Below are positions 41,769 to 50,811 of a stretch of DNA of 64,000 nt, one piece after another. A model generated the notes under the pieces. The model was given only the letters and a program-made list of their open reading frames with translations, had not been told where the DNA came from and did not search any database. The stretch comes from Bacteroidota bacterium (GTDB taxonomy: Bacteria; Bacteroidota; Bacteroidia; Chitinophagales; Chitinophagaceae): the NCBI GenBank assembly GCA_030706735.1, contig JAUZNZ010000001.1:186001-250000 (forward strand). Reading direction: 5' to 3'. The position numbers and the translations under genes were made by a program. How positions within the stretch are numbered: the first letter of the stretch is position 1; each line of letters starts with the position of its first letter.

Positions 41769-44240
41769 ATGAGGATATTTACCTTAGCGGCCGTCCTTGT
41801 TTTGTCTTTGTTGACCCTTAACTATGTCAGCGCACAGGACACAAAGCCCCCTCAACAGGTGAAGTTCATCCTGGTAGCTGACAGTTTGACCCAAAAGCCC
41901 CTTTCTTTCGCCTCCGCCGTATTCCGTGACACCCGAAGGGGTATTATCGCCGATGTCGATGGCAAGCTGCTCCTAAGATATCCTCTGCCAGACCAAACGC
42001 TGACTATCAGCCGGGTCGGCTACCGCTCAAGACGTTTCAGGCCCTCGGAACTGCCCGACACGGTTTTGCTGGCCCCCGCTTCCACCGCCTTGCAGGAAAT
42101 AGTCGTTACCGTTTCAGATGAATCGGACCCCCGGGCAGACTGGATCATCCGCCAGACGATCAAGAATAAGCCCTTGAACAATCCGGACAATTTATCCAAT
42201 TACACCTACACCTCTTATAACAAACTCATTGCGGACCTGTCAGGCGGGGCCAACCAGCTTTTTTCCCCACCGTCTGAAAAGGATGCCGCGGGGAAGCCGG
42301 CCAGAAAAGCAACAGCCATGGATTCTTTACCGAAACATCTTTTCCTTATCGAAAGCGTCATCGATCATGCCTATAAGAAACCGCTTCTCCGCCAGGAGAC
42401 GGTAAAGGCCCAGAAAATTTCCGGCCTGAGCAAGGGTTATTTGTTGGGACTGGCGACTCAACTGCAGTACTTCTCCTTTTATCCGGACAATTTCGCCCTG
42501 CTGGGTGTTCAATATTATAATCCGGTCAGCGCCAAATATCGCGGTGACTATGTATTCCACATGGTGGATTCGCTGAAGAACGAAGACGGCAGCCTCACCT
42601 GGATCATCAGCTTTCGACCCCACCGAAAAAGATTTGGCCTCGAGCTCCTGAAAGGCGAATTGCATATCCATGAGAACGATTTCGGCCTCGTCAACGTCAT
42701 TGCCTCCCCGCTCACAGCCAATTCCATGTTCAACATCAGCTTCCGGCAGCAATACCGCCAGGTAAAGGAACATTGGTTCCCGGCCCAGCTGAATACCGAT
42801 ATCGTGCTCAATCCCAATCCAAACGGCGGTCCCGGCAGGGATACCGCCGGAAGGACTGGCTCATTACTGATCACAGCCCGTACCTATTTACAGGACATTA
42901 CGATCGACAGCGTCTTGCCCAGAAAACGGTTCGGCAATTACCGTTACACCCTGGATCCCGATGTGGACGACCAATCGGCTCAATTCTGGGAGCAGCACAG
43001 AACGATCAAGCTCGACAGCCTGGACAGAAATACGTACCATTTCCTTGACAGCCTCACGAAATCGGACCCGGATATCAGGAAGCAGCAGTTCAAGATTGAC
43101 GTGATCGGGGACATTGTACGAGGCGAGATCCCGATGGGGAAGGTCAACCTCAAGATCAGCCAGGTCATCAACTATAACGAATATGAGGGCCTTCGGCTGG
43201 GCGCAGGGTTCATCACCAACACGCGGTTCTCTAAAGACATCCGGCTCGGCGCCTATGGCGGATACGGTTTCGCCGACCATGCCTTCAAATATGGTGGGCT
43301 CATGGAATTCCCTGTGGGATATAATAAGGAAGTGACCTACGGGGCGAGCTATTCGCAGGATATCGCGTTGGTGGGTATTAACGGCTTTAAAGGCGCACCG
43401 CTCATCAACTATCAGAACCTCCTCGCCAGGCGCGCCGATTCCTTGCAAAAAGTGGAAGTTTACCGAAAAGGATGGGTGGGTAAGGTGATCCAAAGTCGTT
43501 TGTATCTGAATTATCAGCAAAGGACATTTACACAAGGCTATCATTTTCTCGATCCGGTCAAGCAGGGCGTGCAGTACAATGGCCTGAAACTGATAGAGGC
43601 CGGCGGGTCTTTCGGCACTGATTTTAAACAAGGACTGCTGGAGGCCGGCAACCTGGTCATCAATAGCCTGGCCATCGAAAGAACCAATTTCCTTGAGCTT
43701 GAATTGAAGGCCGGGAAGTCCATTGACGCCGCGTCTTCAATCAATTACCAAAAAGCAGAGCTCCGCTATACCCGGCAATTTGTCCTGGGACGGCCCGGCA
43801 AGATATCGACCATCCTGGAAGGTGGAAAGGTCTGGGGGCAATTGCCCTATGGTATGCTTTTCAGCAACCTGGGCAGCTATGACCAGTTCAGCGTGGACAT
43901 ACCGGCCACCTTCCAGACGATGCGCTGGTATGAATTCGTCAATGATACGTATGCCGCGCTATTCTTCAGTTATGAGACCGGGTACCTTTTACAGCGCCGC
44001 GATCGATTCGGCCTGAGTTTATTGTTCGCTCAAAACACGGGGATTGGGTCGCTATCATCCCCGCAACTGCATGTCGGCATTGCCGCCGTTCCCATGGACC
44101 CGTTGTACACGGAGGCCGGATTCGGGCTGCACTTGCGGACGGCGCGGCACAACTACAGCATAATGTCCTTTTACCGGTATGGTAATTATGTTCTGCCCAA
44201 AACCATGGATAATTTTTCCTGGAGGATCCTTTATCAATGA
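41769..44240 (+). CDS. DUF5686/carboxypeptidase-regulatory-like outer-membrane protein
   Basis: An 823-residue exported protein from ATG 41769, with a signal peptide ending near YVSAQ. Residues ~30-110 are a carboxypeptidase-regulatory-like sandwich ([19 protein letters not shown] ... [11 protein letters not shown]). The rest matches the DUF5686 type: [25 protein letters not shown] early on and a C-terminal half rich in amphipathic strands ([25 protein letters not shown]) that should form an outer-membrane barrel, ending in an aromatic residue-rich strand. Function is unknown; family members are common in Bacteroidota envelopes. The 3' end overlaps the convergent macrodomain gene by 7 bases. 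Confidence 0.82.
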   Translation: MRIFTLAAVLVLSLLTLNYVSAQDTKPPQQVKFILVADSLTQKPLSFASAVFRDTRRGIIADVDGKLLLRYPLPDQTLTISRVGYRSRRFRPSELPDTVLLAPASTALQEIVVTVSDESDPRADWIIRQTIKNKPLNNPDNLSNYTYTSYNKLIADLSGGANQLFSPPSEKDAAGKPARKATAMDSLPKHLFLIESVIDHAYKKPLLRQETVKAQKISGLSKGYLLGLATQLQYFSFYPDNFALLGVQYYNPVSAKYRGDYVFHMVDSLKNEDGSLTWIISFRPHRKRFGLELLKGELHIHENDFGLVNVIASPLTANSMFNISFRQQYRQVKEHWFPAQLNTDIVLNPNPNGGPGRDTAGRTGSLLITARTYLQDITIDSVLPRKRFGNYRYTLDPDVDDQSAQFWEQHRTIKLDSLDRNTYHFLDSLTKSDPDIRKQQFKIDVIGDIVRGEIPMGKVNLKISQVINYNEYEGLRLGAGFITNTRFSKDIRLGAYGGYGFADHAFKYGGLMEFPVGYNKEVTYGASYSQDIALVGINGFKGAPLINYQNLLARRADSLQKVEVYRKGWVGKVIQSRLYLNYQQRTFTQGYHFLDPVKQGVQYNGLKLIEAGGSFGTDFKQGLLEAGNLVINSLAIERTNFLELELKAGKSIDAASSINYQKAELRYTRQFVLGRPGKISTILEGGKVWGQLPYGMLFSNLGSYDQFSVDIPATFQTMRWYEFVNDTYAALFFSYETGYLLQRRDRFGLSLLFAQNTGIGSLSSPQLHVGIAAVPMDPLYTEAGFGLHLRTARHNYSIMSFYRYGNYVLPKTMDNFSWRILYQ

Positions 44241-44764
44241 CCAGGGTGCAGCATGGACCGATATATCTCATAATTTTCAGCATCGAAGCAAACGAAGGTC
44301 ACGCGCTGAAGGATTTCATTTGCTGCAAGGAAATCCCTCACAGTTTGGACGGCAATCGGAGCGGCTTTCTCTTTGGGGAAGCCATAAATTCCTGTGCTGA
44401 TATTGGGAAAGGCCAGCGTCTGTATCTGACGTGTAAGAGCGAGTTTCAGGCTGTTGAAATACGCTCGTCCCAGCAACTTTTCCTCATTGGCCTGGCCACC
44501 GCTCCATACCGGCCCGACGGTATGTATCACATATTTGGCCGGTAAGTTGCCGCCCGTCGTGATCACGGCTTCCCCGACCGGACAACCTCCTTGCCTGGCC
44601 CTGATCCGCATGCATTCTTCGAGGATCGCCTTTCCGCCCGCGCGATGTATGGCGCCGTCCACTCCGCCGCCGCCCAGAAGGGAGCTATTCGCCGCGTTGA
44701 CGATAGCATCGGCAGCGACTTTAGTGATGTCGCCCATGAGGATATGTATCTTGTTTGAGGCCAT
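44234..44764 (-). CDS. Macrodomain protein, O-acetyl-ADP-ribose deacetylase type
   Basis: A 176-residue single macrodomain from ATG 44764 ([12 protein letters not shown]). It has [34 protein letters not shown] and [17 protein letters not shown] (both ADP-ribose-binding loops), as in E. coli YmdB, so it probably removes O-acetyl groups from ADP-ribose or reverses mono-ADP-ribosylation. The Asn and Asp of NAAN...VDGAIH that matter for catalysis are present. No ADP-ribosyltransferase partner is next to it, so there is no sign of a toxin-antitoxin pair. Upstream TTG at 44773 is an alternative start. Confidence 0.88.
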   Translation of the reverse strand: MASNKIHILMGDITKVAADAIVNAANSSLLGGGGVDGAIHRAGGKAILEECMRIRARQGGCPVGEAVITTGGNLPAKYVIHTVGPVWSGGQANEEKLLGRAYFNSLKLALTRQIQTLAFPNISTGIYGFPKEKAAPIAVQTVRDFLAANEILQRVTFVCFDAENYEIYRSMLHPGH

Positions 44765-44794
44765 TTCAGACAATGACCAGCGATCAGGCCGGAC

Positions 44795-45592
44795 TCACAA
44801 ATCCACCAGTGAACTCAAAGGGTATCGGAGGTTCCTGTAATTGATCATGTCGACGACCACGCTGCCGACGCTGATGGGGCTTTCGACCCGAAGGGCAATA
44901 TGGTTGGGATCGTCGCTCACCCAGACATTCATCTTCTCGCCGCCTTCGAAAATGGTCCCTTTGATGAGCAAGGGCCGGAATTTGATGCAACGAAATTTAG
45001 CGTATTTCGTCCGGATGGTCTCCTTGCCCAGATAACGGATATAGAGGTGATAGACCTGCCGGTCGAGAAACATGTCGAAGGGGATCGTGTCATTGGGGTG
45101 CATGCGGCTGAAATCGATATTGCGCGCGTAGAATATGGCGCTTACGACGTCCTGGATACAAGACGGCACTTTATAGACGCCGTTGGTGGTGATGGCTGTA
45201 TTGGTGGCCTTGATGAAGCTTACGTTCTCATAAGTCTTGTACCCTCCTTCATTTACGTTCCGGATGAACTTATAAGGCTGCAAGGTGGTCGTGTCGATGA
45301 AAGATTCGTATCTGTCCCTGACCCGGTAAAATTTGTCATAGAAACTATAGGTCTTGCCTTCGCCGGTCACATGATAGACCGTCTTGCCTTCGAACTGCTC
45401 CAATGTGTTGGTGAAAACGGCTTCTCCGGCGCCAACGTAGACATTCGCCAGTTTATACAGCACTTTATAGGTCAACACCTCTCCTGCCTTAAATGCGGTA
45501 TTCCTGATCCCCCCGCAAAAATCTTCGTCCGCCTTCAAGGGTAGGGCTATCCCCGACAATACCAGAAGACAAATCACGAAAAATACTCTCAT
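44795..45592 (-). CDS. DUF3108 domain-containing exported protein
   Basis: A 265-residue protein with a signal peptide ending near PLKAD. The body is a beta-rich DUF3108 domain: FKAGEVLTYKVLYKLANVYVGAGEA, then YVGAGE...TVYHVTGEGKTYSFYDKFYRVRD, typical of the family. These are periplasmic or lipid-associated proteins in Bacteroidota with no defined activity. Its ATG directly follows the TAA of the upstream membrane-protein gene (TAAATG), so the two are co-translated. Confidence 0.82.
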   Translation of the reverse strand: MRVFFVICLLVLSGIALPLKADEDFCGGIRNTAFKAGEVLTYKVLYKLANVYVGAGEAVFTNTLEQFEGKTVYHVTGEGKTYSFYDKFYRVRDRYESFIDTTTLQPYKFIRNVNEGGYKTYENVSFIKATNTAITTNGVYKVPSCIQDVVSAIFYARNIDFSRMHPNDTIPFDMFLDRQVYHLYIRYLGKETIRTKYAKFRCIKFRPLLIKGTIFEGGEKMNVWVSDDPNHIALRVESPISVGSVVVDMINYRNLRYPLSSLVDL

Positions 45593-46585
45593 TTACTTTT
45601 TACCGGATTTTATGCTCAAAATTAACAAACTTCCTATGAGTGCCGGAATGATCAGGTTGATCAACCAGATCGCCAAAGACGCCGCAAATACGCCGATTGC
45701 ACCGGCGCCAAACAATTCAAGGGCCTGGATGCTCGTCTCCCAGCGAAGTCCCAGTTCCGTCAAAAAAGTGAAGGTAGGGACGACAGCCATTATTAAGAAT
45801 ACGATGCCGAGTCCGCCCAGCACTTGCGGGATCCCCAGAAATACCCCGAACAAGGGGAAGACCAGCGCATATTGAACGACAAATACCAGGTACCTCAGAA
45901 AAGACAGGAACAAGATACGGTTTAGGATCGTTGCATCACAATTTTCCAATACCCGAATATAAGGAAGCCATCTGGCCGACCAGGAAACTTTTTCCAATTT
46001 CCCCACCAGCCAGGAAACGCGGAAATAAATAATTGTTAAACTTACGAGTAGCAAAATAATCAGGACCAGCAAGACATTCAGCCAAAATCCCATAGATGCG
46101 TGACCCGCGAAATGTGCCCGTATGAGCGGGAAAAAATACCAAAAACCCGCCAGGCCCATGGTCAATGTGACGAGCAACTGGGCGATACTGCAAACGATGG
46201 TCAGCGATACCGAGGCCCCTCTTTTCCCTGGTTCGATATACAAGATACGTCCGAGGTATTCGCCCATGCGGTTTGGTGTAAAGGAGGCCAGCGTGGTCCC
46301 GGTAAAGATCGCTTTATAGGCCCTCCGGTAAGAGATCCCGCCGATCCGACGCAGTGCCAGTTGCCATTTGCGGGCTTCAATACCCCAATTTAGCGGCATG
46401 AGTGCCAGTACCAGCCACAGCCGCCATTGCTGCGGCCCTGCGATCGCCTTAAATAATTGATCCAGGGACCCCTTCCAATTGGGTTGATGGACAATTTGCC
46501 GGTAGATGGAATAAGAAAGAAGTACGAATACCAGCGGACCCAGGATGTAATTGAATATTATTTTGATATTTTTGTTCAGTCGCAA
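45593..46585 (-). CDS. Flippase-like integral membrane protein (LPG synthase transmembrane family)
   Basis: About 330 residues with 8 membrane spans. NWGIEARKWQLALRRIGG, YRRAYKAIFTGTTLASFTPNRMGEYLGR is the hallmark of the lysylphosphatidylglycerol synthase TM/UPF0104 family (split here for length). No LPG synthase catalytic domain is attached, so it is a stand-alone flippase-like protein. The start is uncertain: there is no ATG near the expected N-terminus. TTG at 46585 (LRLNKNIKIIFNYI) avoids overlap with ruvC; a longer frame to TTG 46693 would run antisense through the ruvC N-terminus and is unlikely. Its stop abuts the DUF3108 gene. Confidence 0.8.
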   Translation of the reverse strand: MRLNKNIKIIFNYILGPLVFVLLSYSIYRQIVHQPNWKGSLDQLFKAIAGPQQWRLWLVLALMPLNWGIEARKWQLALRRIGGISYRRAYKAIFTGTTLASFTPNRMGEYLGRILYIEPGKRGASVSLTIVCSIAQLLVTLTMGLAGFWYFFPLIRAHFAGHASMGFWLNVLLVLIILLLVSLTIIYFRVSWLVGKLEKVSWSARWLPYIRVLENCDATILNRILFLSFLRYLVFVVQYALVFPLFGVFLGIPQVLGGLGIVFLIMAVVPTFTFLTELGLRWETSIQALELFGAGAIGVFAASLAIWLINLIIPALIGSLLILSIKSGKK

Positions 46586-46610
46586 AACGGCATCAAAAAT
46601 AGTCCTCCTC

Positions 46611-47201
46611 TTGGAAAGTACGTCCAAAATAATTCTCGGTATCGATCCAGGCACGCTCATTATGGGCTTTGGCCTCGTCCATTGTTCAGGCAACCATGTC
46701 CGGATGATCGAGATGGGCGTTTTGAAGATACCGGCTCGTAAGGATACCTATGAGCGTCTGCGGCTGATCCATAAAAAGATAGAAGAACTGATCTCCTCGT
46801 TCCGGCCCCATGATTTCGCGATCGAAGCGCCTTTCTTCGGCAAGAACGTACAGAGTATGCTTAAACTGGGGCGCGCCCAGGGCGTGGCTATTGCGACCGC
46901 CATGCACGCCGGCCTTTCGGTCACCGAATATTCCCCACGGAAGGTGAAGCAATCCATAACGGGCAATGGCAATTCCGATAAGATACAGGTCTGGAAAATG
47001 CTCAAAACAATATTAGCACTGGAAGAACTGACTCAGGAATACGATGCGTCCGATGCGCTTGCGGTAGCCGTATGCCACCATTTCCAGCGCCATATTCCCG
47101 GAGGGACCTCCGGCGGTAAGGCGATGAAAAGTCCACGCAAGGCAGCATCCTCCTGGGAGGATTTTGTCCGAAAGAACCCGGGAAGGGCCACTGGCCGGTA
47201 G
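46611..47201 (+). CDS. ruvC: Holliday junction resolvase RuvC
   Basis: Endonuclease that resolves Holliday junctions with RuvAB. The fold starts ILGIDPGTLIMGFGLV, with the first catalytic Asp; Glu in FAIEAPFFGKNVQSMLKLGRAQG and the Asp pair in YDASDALAVAVCHH complete the active site. The start is probably TTG 46611 (LESTSKIILGID), since no ATG precedes the conserved region; another TTG at 46551 would overlap the divergent gene. About 20 basic residues at the C-terminus (SPRKAASSWEDFVRKNPGRA) are extra relative to E. coli RuvC. The stop is TAG. Confidence 0.92.
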   Translation: MESTSKIILGIDPGTLIMGFGLVHCSGNHVRMIEMGVLKIPARKDTYERLRLIHKKIEELISSFRPHDFAIEAPFFGKNVQSMLKLGRAQGVAIATAMHAGLSVTEYSPRKVKQSITGNGNSDKIQVWKMLKTILALEELTQEYDASDALAVAVCHHFQRHIPGGTSGGKAMKSPRKAASSWEDFVRKNPGRATGR

Positions 47202-47216
47202 TCCAATGAATAACGA

Positions 47217-48161
47217 ATGAGCTTAAAAAGCGCGCTAAAGAAGGTCAAGGTAGTGCACTGGATCTATAATCTGGTCCACTACAGGAGCCTGCTGCATAAC
47301 AGGGCCGCCTACAAAAAATATAAGATCAGAAAGTCCCTTACCGCCTCTATCTCCAGCAAGGACTTTCCGGACAAGGAATCGCGTGCCTGGTTGGATACGG
47401 GTCATTCGAGGGAACTGGCGCCTACCCGGGAAGCCTATTTCCGTTTTCCCGCCAGCCTTCAACAACAGATCCTTTCCTGGTCGGATAATGGGTACATGAT
47501 CCTGGATCAATTCTTCGACGAAGCCACGATTGACCAGATCCTGGAAGAAACAGCCAGGCTGGTCAGGCAGCATCGGTTAACGTCTTCCGAAAACGGGAAG
47601 TTAATGTTCGCCAACCGCCTATCTCCACGCATTCGCGAATTCACCAACGACAAACGGCTGATCGAACTGCTCGGATTCATCCTGGATAAGGAGGTCGTGC
47701 CATTCCAGACGATCAATTTCATCCGGGGCAGCAATCAGCGGGCACATTCCGACAGTATTCACATGACCACGTATCCGCTCGGCTATCTGATCGCCGTTTG
47801 GGTGGCCCTGGAAGATACCACGCCGGATAATGGCCCTCTCTTTTACTATCCAGGCAGCCATCGCCTGCCCTATCTGCTGAATAATGATTTCAATGACGGA
47901 GAGACCGTCTTAACGCTGGGTAAAAAAGAATACCCGGACTATGAGGAAAGGATTGCCAGGCTGATCGCCGAAAAGGCATTGGAAAGGAAGGTATTTTTGG
48001 CCCGCAAAGGAGATGTCTTGATCTGGCATGCCAACCTCATCCATGGCGGCATGCCGGTGAATGATCCGGCCAGTACGAGAAAGAGCATGGTGATCCATTA
48101 TTATGCCAGGGATGTCATTAAGTACCATGAGATCACCGAACGGCCTTCTCTTCTCAAATAA
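47217..48161 (+). CDS. Phytanoyl-CoA dioxygenase (PhyH)-family Fe(II)/2-oxoglutarate oxygenase
   Basis: A 314-residue oxygenase. The iron triad is His177/Asp179 (AHSDSIHM) and His276 (HANLIHGG), with the 2-oxoglutarate-binding Arg in STRKSMVIHYY. VALEDTTPDNGPLFYYPGSH is the PhyH family motif. The first 80 residues are basic and not part of the fold. It lies 15 bases after ruvC but its 3' end overlaps the first gene of the pigment cluster (phosphopantetheinyl transferase) by 8 bases. It could hydroxylate a lipid or pigment intermediate, but being convergent with the cluster it may be unrelated. Substrate unknown. Confidence 0.85.
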   Translation: MSLKSALKKVKVVHWIYNLVHYRSLLHNRAAYKKYKIRKSLTASISSKDFPDKESRAWLDTGHSRELAPTREAYFRFPASLQQQILSWSDNGYMILDQFFDEATIDQILEETARLVRQHRLTSSENGKLMFANRLSPRIREFTNDKRLIELLGFILDKEVVPFQTINFIRGSNQRAHSDSIHMTTYPLGYLIAVWVALEDTTPDNGPLFYYPGSHRLPYLLNNDFNDGETVLTLGKKEYPDYEERIARLIAEKALERKVFLARKGDVLIWHANLIHGGMPVNDPASTRKSMVIHYYARDVIKYHEITERPSLLK

Positions 48162-48804
48162 AGACTGGAGTTGAGATGACGCCCGGATTTGGGCCCTCCG
48201 AAACGAACGAATAGGCGATATAGTGTCCATGATGGGCCAGAGACACGGGTATTTCGGTCCCGGCATCTTCCGCAACGGCCATCGGACAACCGGCACGATC
48301 TTTAATGATCCGCCATGACATCCCCGGGTAAACGGCTCCCAGCTGTTTGAGTACCAACTCCCGCACCGCCGCGGATTGTGCAGCATAAGAGGACAGGCCG
48401 ATCCTCGCCGTCGCCCAATAGTGATCAACGAATTCTTCCTTTTCCGATACGACCGTGGACAAATAGCGGGGATGGATCACGGAGCGAAAATAAAGAACCT
48501 GGGATCCCCAGACCGCACGGCCGCGGCAGCTTCCGGCTGATCCGTAACAGACCTGTTCAACAATACATTTTGTAGGAAAGAACAGCAGCGCGGGTCGGTT
48601 CCTCTTCAGGCACTTGTATGCAGATTCCTTTACCGACCATGCCAACCAAACAAATTCGTCAAAAACCAGCCCCATGCCCTTCGTCCGGCAGAAAAGCTCC
48701 TTTTCGCCACCGGAAAGGATCTTTGAGTAGAAACGGGGCTCGCGCGTGCGCATCCGGTCGATGGCATCCAGCGCCACGATATCGTTGCCCGTGATCCGTG
48801 TCAT
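48154..48804 (-). CDS. 4'-phosphopantetheinyl transferase
   Basis: A 216-residue Sfp-type enzyme that loads the pantetheine arm onto carrier proteins. N-terminal GNDIVALD is the metal-binding motif, and WSVKESAYKCLKR (residues 56-68) is the WxxKE(A/S)xxK signature. The start ATG 48804 overlaps the ACP stop (ATGA). Located as the last gene of unit A after its own ACP and ketosynthase, it is probably dedicated to the flexirubin/aryl-polyene carrier proteins. Length is close to short PPTases of polyene clusters. Confidence 0.88.
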   Translation of the reverse strand: MTRITGNDIVALDAIDRMRTREPRFYSKILSGGEKELFCRTKGMGLVFDEFVWLAWSVKESAYKCLKRNRPALLFFPTKCIVEQVCYGSAGSCRGRAVWGSQVLYFRSVIHPRYLSTVVSEKEEFVDHYWATARIGLSSYAAQSAAVRELVLKQLGAVYPGMSWRIIKDRAGCPMAVAEDAGTEIPVSLAHHGHYIAYSFVSEGPNPGVISTPVFI

Positions 48805-49058
48805 TTTCTTGCATTCATCTTCTCGGTGATCACGTCTATGCAATTCCCGACGGTGATCATTTTTTCTGCCGAGTCCATGTCGATCTCGATATTGTATTTC
48901 GATTCTGCGTCAATTATAATATCCACCAGATTGGCGGAATTGATCTTCAGGTCATTTACCAGGTCAGTATGTTCATTGACCCCATCCAGTAAAGCCTTGT
49001 TCTCCGTGTAGGGCCACAGCACTTTTTTCAATTCATCGAGTATCTCACGTCTATCCAT
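48801..49058 (-). CDS. Acyl carrier protein, pigment cluster
   Basis: An 85-residue carrier protein. The phosphopantetheine Ser is Ser41 in LKINSANLVDIIIDAE; the residue before it is Asn rather than the Asp of the canonical DSL motif, a variation seen in secondary ACPs. Helix II (NLVDIIIDAESKY) and the C-terminal helix (VGNCIDVITEKM) fit. Its stop overlaps the PPTase start and its start overlaps the ketosynthase 3' end by 8 bases, so the three are translationally coupled. It may correspond to the carrier used for the polyene chain or for DarB. Confidence 0.86.
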   Translation of the reverse strand: MDRREILDELKKVLWPYTENKALLDGVNEHTDLVNDLKINSANLVDIIIDAESKYNIEIDMDSAEKMITVGNCIDVITEKMNARK

Positions 49059-50328
49059 TATGGTTGTATTTTGAAAATATTAAACAGGTATTGACGTCGC
49101 CGAAGCCGAAATTCGCTTTTGCGACCGTATTTATCTCTTTCTCGATCATGGTAACCGGCAGCTTTTCGGGCGCTGCCACTTCGAGTATCTCCGGATCAGG
49201 GTCTTCCAGGTTGATATTCGGATGTACGAACCCATGCACGATTTGCAAGACGGCCGCAACCGACTCGATCGACCCGGCAGCGCTCAGGCAGTGGCCGATC
49301 ATGGATTTCAGGGAATTGATCAACGGGAGATCATCCCCATGCCTGTCGAGCGCCCGGGCCCAGTTCCGGATCTCCAGCGTGTCCGCTGCCGTGGCTGTCA
49401 AATGTCCACAGACCAGGTCGATAGATCCGGGGGCGACACATGCATCAGCCAGGGCATCCGCGATACATTTAATGATACCCTGCGACCCCGGCGCCGTCAT
49501 CGTGCCCCCTCTTCGCTGGCCACCCGAATTGGTTGCGCCGCCAGCCAGTTCCGCATAGATATTTGCTTTTCTTTCGAGGGCGAAATCCAGGTCCTCCAGG
49601 ATCATGGCCCCCGCACCTGAACCGGGAACAAAACCGCAGGCAGTAGCGCTCATCGGGCGGGAAGCCTTCTCGGGAAGGTGATTGAATTTCCTCGCCAGGA
49701 CCCGCATGGAATCAAATGTACCGAAAATGTAGGAATCCACATGCTCGGTGCTGCCCACCAGCATACGCTTTGCCTGTCCTTGTTTGATATAATCGTAACC
49801 CATCAAAATGGCCTGCGTCCCCGTGGCGCAGGCGGCCGAATTGGTAATGACCCGGTTGCCCAATGCAAGCCGTCCTGAAATATACGCGGTTACGCCACTA
49901 TTCATCATCTGCTCCACAACCCGGGATCCTAATTTTCTCGCCTCTCCCGCATCCACCCGCGTGATTACGCGCTTGACCACCTCGGGCTCGCCCACGCTGC
50001 TGCCGAAAACGCAACCGGTTTCCCAACGCGGCTCGTCGGTATCGACGGGGCTGCCTGAATCCGTCCACGCGTCCAGCGCCGCCTTGACGCCATAGCCAAT
50101 ACCGACTGCCTTCAGGCCATTCAAGGTCACGTCCGAAAGATACGCTCTCAGTTCGTCCATGTCAAAATGCGGCATCCCGGTCACATGGCAATTAAAATTG
50201 AGCCGCTCGAATTCCGGCATGTAGCGGATCCCCGAGATGCCTTGCCGTATGGCGTCCAGAAATGCCGGAATCCCGATACCATTCGGAGAAACAACTCCTA
50301 AGCCCGTAATGACAACACGACGACCCAT
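49051..50328 (-). CDS. Beta-ketoacyl-ACP synthase, FabF-like
   Basis: A 425-residue condensing enzyme from ATG 50328 (MGRRVVITGLGVVSPNG). The Cys-His-His triad is complete: Cys167 (NSAACATGTQA), His309 (VCGHLTATAADT) and His346 (KSMIGHCLSAAG, with Lys341). The His309 motif reads GHLTAT, not the usual AHGTGT or EAHGTST, an unusual loop. It should elongate acyl chains on the adjacent ACP. Start chosen by homology; upstream in-frame codons overlap the dehydratase gene, which ends 10 bases before it. Confidence 0.9.
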   Translation of the reverse strand: MGRRVVITGLGVVSPNGIGIPAFLDAIRQGISGIRYMPEFERLNFNCHVTGMPHFDMDELRAYLSDVTLNGLKAVGIGYGVKAALDAWTDSGSPVDTDEPRWETGCVFGSSVGEPEVVKRVITRVDAGEARKLGSRVVEQMMNSGVTAYISGRLALGNRVITNSAACATGTQAILMGYDYIKQGQAKRMLVGSTEHVDSYIFGTFDSMRVLARKFNHLPEKASRPMSATACGFVPGSGAGAMILEDLDFALERKANIYAELAGGATNSGGQRRGGTMTAPGSQGIIKCIADALADACVAPGSIDLVCGHLTATAADTLEIRNWARALDRHGDDLPLINSLKSMIGHCLSAAGSIESVAAVLQIVHGFVHPNINLEDPDPEILEVAAPEKLPVTMIEKEINTVAKANFGFGDVNTCLIFSKYNHNG

Positions 50329-50338
50329 TGCTATTGAT

Positions 50339-50791
50339 TCAATATTTTTTGATAAAGCCCGATAAGGTTCCATTGGCGATCAGTTCTCCCCTTCCATTGT
50401 GCATTTCGACCTGACACTTCAGCTTACCAAAGCGAAAGAATTGCTTTTTCGACCTTACCGTCACGATCTCCCCCGGCATGGCCATCTTATGAAAGGAGAC
50501 CTCCGTAGAGGTCAGCAGCGGAACACATCGCCCTTCCATCCCGGCCCCGATCTCTTTCGGCGACTGCTGCATCAGGTAGATCCCCAGCACGACGAGTCCG
50601 ATCTGGGCCATGATCTCGATAAGGATCACGCCTGGTGTGACCGGATTGCCGGCAAAATGATCAGCATAGAAAAAAGAATCCTTTTTCAGCGTATAATCGC
50701 CCCGCACTTCGTTTATATCCAGGAAGGAAATATGGTCCACAAAGCGGAAAGAAGATTGGTAAGGCAGAAGGTCCAATATATCGTCGTACAT
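50339..50791 (-). CDS. 3-hydroxyacyl-ACP dehydratase, FabZ/FabA-like hot-dog protein
   Basis: A 150-residue hot-dog fold protein. LPYQSSFRFVDHI is the FabZ-like N-terminal strand and HFAGNPVTPGVILIEIMAQIG holds the catalytic His and, in the position of FabZ Glu/FabA Asp, the Glu of LIEIMAQ. This is the ordinary dehydratase pattern, so it should make trans-2-enoyl (or polyene) chains on ACP. It is the second gene of unit A, 20 bases after the reductase. A paralogue with a very different sequence lies at 60368. Confidence 0.87.
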   Translation of the reverse strand: MYDDILDLLPYQSSFRFVDHISFLDINEVRGDYTLKKDSFFYADHFAGNPVTPGVILIEIMAQIGLVVLGIYLMQQSPKEIGAGMEGRCVPLLTSTEVSFHKMAMPGEIVTVRSKKQFFRFGKLKCQVEMHNGRGELIANGTLSGFIKKY

Positions 50792-50811
50792 CCGATTTTC
50801 AATTTAGTGCA

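Noticed and set aside
44234-44764. Macrodomain gene as part of a DarT/DarG-type toxin-antitoxin system
   Set aside because: No adjacent ADP-ribosyltransferase gene; neighbours are an outer-membrane protein and DUF3108. YmdB-like housekeeping role fits better.
46586-46693. Longer N-terminus of the flippase-like gene
   Set aside because: It would be antisense to the conserved RuvC start (ILGIDPGT), and its peptide has no similarity to the family.
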